Under the pieces are notes generated by a model. That model searched no databases. It was not told the origin of the DNA and worked only from the letters and a program-made list of their open reading frames with translations. A stretch of DNA of 6,149 nt from positions 1-6,149 of the forward strand of contig PFBP01000009.1 of the NCBI GenBank assembly GCA_002778535.1, written 5' to 3'. The position numbers were made by a program, and so were the translations under genes. Shown here piece by piece: positions 5,769 through 6,149 of this stretch. This DNA comes from Candidatus Kuenenbacteria bacterium CG10_big_fil_rev_8_21_14_0_10_36_11. Its GTDB lineage: Bacteria > Patescibacteriota > Patescibacteriia > UBA2196. Numbering within the stretch: the first letter of the stretch is position 1; the number at the start of each line of letters is the position of its first letter.

Positions 5769-5900
5769 AATTTCCAAATCTCAATTTCCAATTTCCAAAT
5801 AAAATTCAAATCTCAAAATTCAATTTCCAATTGGAATTTGTAATTTGTTTTTTGTGATTTATTTGGAAATTGTATCTTGGAAATTAGAATTTAGAAATTC
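5769..5900. repeat. AT-rich TTTCCAA repeat cluster with long inverted repeat
   Basis: The hisS-tgt spacer is built from variants of AATTTCCAAAT and its reverse complement. CAATTTCCAAATAAA (5789-5803) is the exact reverse complement of TTTATTTGGAAATTG (5858-5872), a 15-bp perfect stem around a 54-nt loop. The loop contains the 12-bp palindrome TTCCAATTGGAA (5825-5836). The motifs point one way before the palindrome and the opposite way after it. It could form a cruciform or a weak RNA hairpin. The stem is AT-rich and has no T-run after it, so it is not a typical terminator. Confidence 0.7.
5863..5890 (+). promoter_or_regulatory. Weak candidate tgt promoter
   Basis: TTGGAA (5863-5868) and TAGAAT (5885-5890) are 16 nt apart and 10 nt before the tgt ATG, predicting a leader of only a few bases. 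The boxes overlap the right arm of the inverted repeat and the surroundings are AT-rich, so this may be coincidence. tgt could instead be read from the lepB-hisS transcript. Confidence 0.25.
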
Positions 5901-6143
5901 ATGTTTAGAATAATTACTAAATCAAAAAAATCTAAAGCCAGGTTGGGTGAATTGGCTATGAATCACGGCGTTATTAAGACGCCTTTTTTTATGCCTGATG
6001 CCACGCGTGCCGGGATTAAAAATATAAGTGTTGAAGATTTGTCAGTTCTGGATTTAGAGACAATGGTTGTGAATACTTTTCATTTATATTTGCAACCAGG
6101 CATGAGTTTAATAAAAAAATTCAAAGGCGTGCATAAATTCTGA
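5901..6143 (+). CDS. tgt: tRNA-guanine transglycosylase (TGT) N-terminus; frame broken at window end
   Basis: TGT exchanges guanine-34 for a queuosine precursor in tRNAs with GUN anticodons (His, Asn, Asp, Tyr). The 80 visible residues show the family N-terminus: ARLGEL (13-18), HGVIKTPFFMPDATRAGIK (22-40), VVNTFHLYLQPG (56-67) and GVHKF (76-80). The catalytic region (the DSGGFQ segment with the general base, and the nucleophilic Asp) would lie beyond the edge. A TGA at 6141-6143 follows HKF, exactly where relatives read HKFMNW. Adding a single A before 6141 would read F-M-N, so a one-base deletion is the likely cause, either a true frameshift or an error near a contig end. Only 6 nt follow the stop, so this cannot be resolved here. 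The ATG at 5901 fits the family start, with no Shine-Dalgarno motif. It lies 140 nt after hisS. Confidence 0.85.
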   Translation: MFRIITKSKKSKARLGELAMNHGVIKTPFFMPDATRAGIKNISVEDLSVLDLETMVVNTFHLYLQPGMSLIKKFKGVHKF

Positions 6144-6149
6144 ATTTGC

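Noticed and set aside
6141..6143. TGA recoded as glycine or tryptophan
   Set aside because: The four genes whose ends are visible stop with TAA and contain no in-frame TGA. The recoded residues would not fit the TGT consensus, and a one-base deletion explains the site better.

Overview
The window looks like chromosomal DNA from a Candidate Phyla Radiation (Patescibacteria) bacterium. This rests on an AT-rich sequence with A/T-biased codons, none of six start codons having a recognisable Shine-Dalgarno motif, short intergenic spaces filled with small palindromic repeats, and protein styles I associate with that group (a LytR-CpsA-Psr protein with a LytR_C tail, a short signal peptidase I, a TGT with an 'ATRAGIK' N-terminus). 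A finer taxonomic call cannot be made from the sequence alone.

Layout: a strand switch lies at about 3596-3669. To its left, on the minus strand and read from right to left, are an LCP-family envelope protein (3595-2183), the double GTPase Der (2017-593) and peptidyl-tRNA hydrolase Pth (from 499, running off the left edge). To its right, on the plus strand, are tRNA-Val(CAC) (3670-3746), signal peptidase I lepB (3812-4402), histidyl-tRNA synthetase hisS (4408-5760, 5 nt after lepB) and the start of a tRNA-guanine transglycosylase gene, tgt (from 5901). The tgt frame breaks at a TGA 6 nt before the window ends.

The genes are mostly translation housekeeping (Der for ribosome assembly, Pth for peptidyl-tRNA recycling, tRNA-Val, HisRS, TGT for tRNA wobble modification) plus two envelope functions (LCP attachment of glycopolymers to the wall, and LepB secretion processing). 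None is a novel system.

The unusual content is in the small repeats. Two copies of a modular multi-hairpin element (507-627 and 2034-2129) bracket der. One copy supplies the last ten codons and stop of der. A different 20-bp perfect palindrome sits inside pth, in frame, and codes for an 8-residue insertion that matches the shift in spacing between Pth active-site residues. A third AT-rich inverted repeat separates hisS and tgt. The divergent promoter region is compact: a near-consensus promoter places the LCP transcript start at or next to its ATG (a probable leaderless mRNA), with overlapping opposite promoters for the tRNA. No stretch longer than 300 bases lacks a gene. I saw no CRISPR array, transposase or clear intrinsic terminator.
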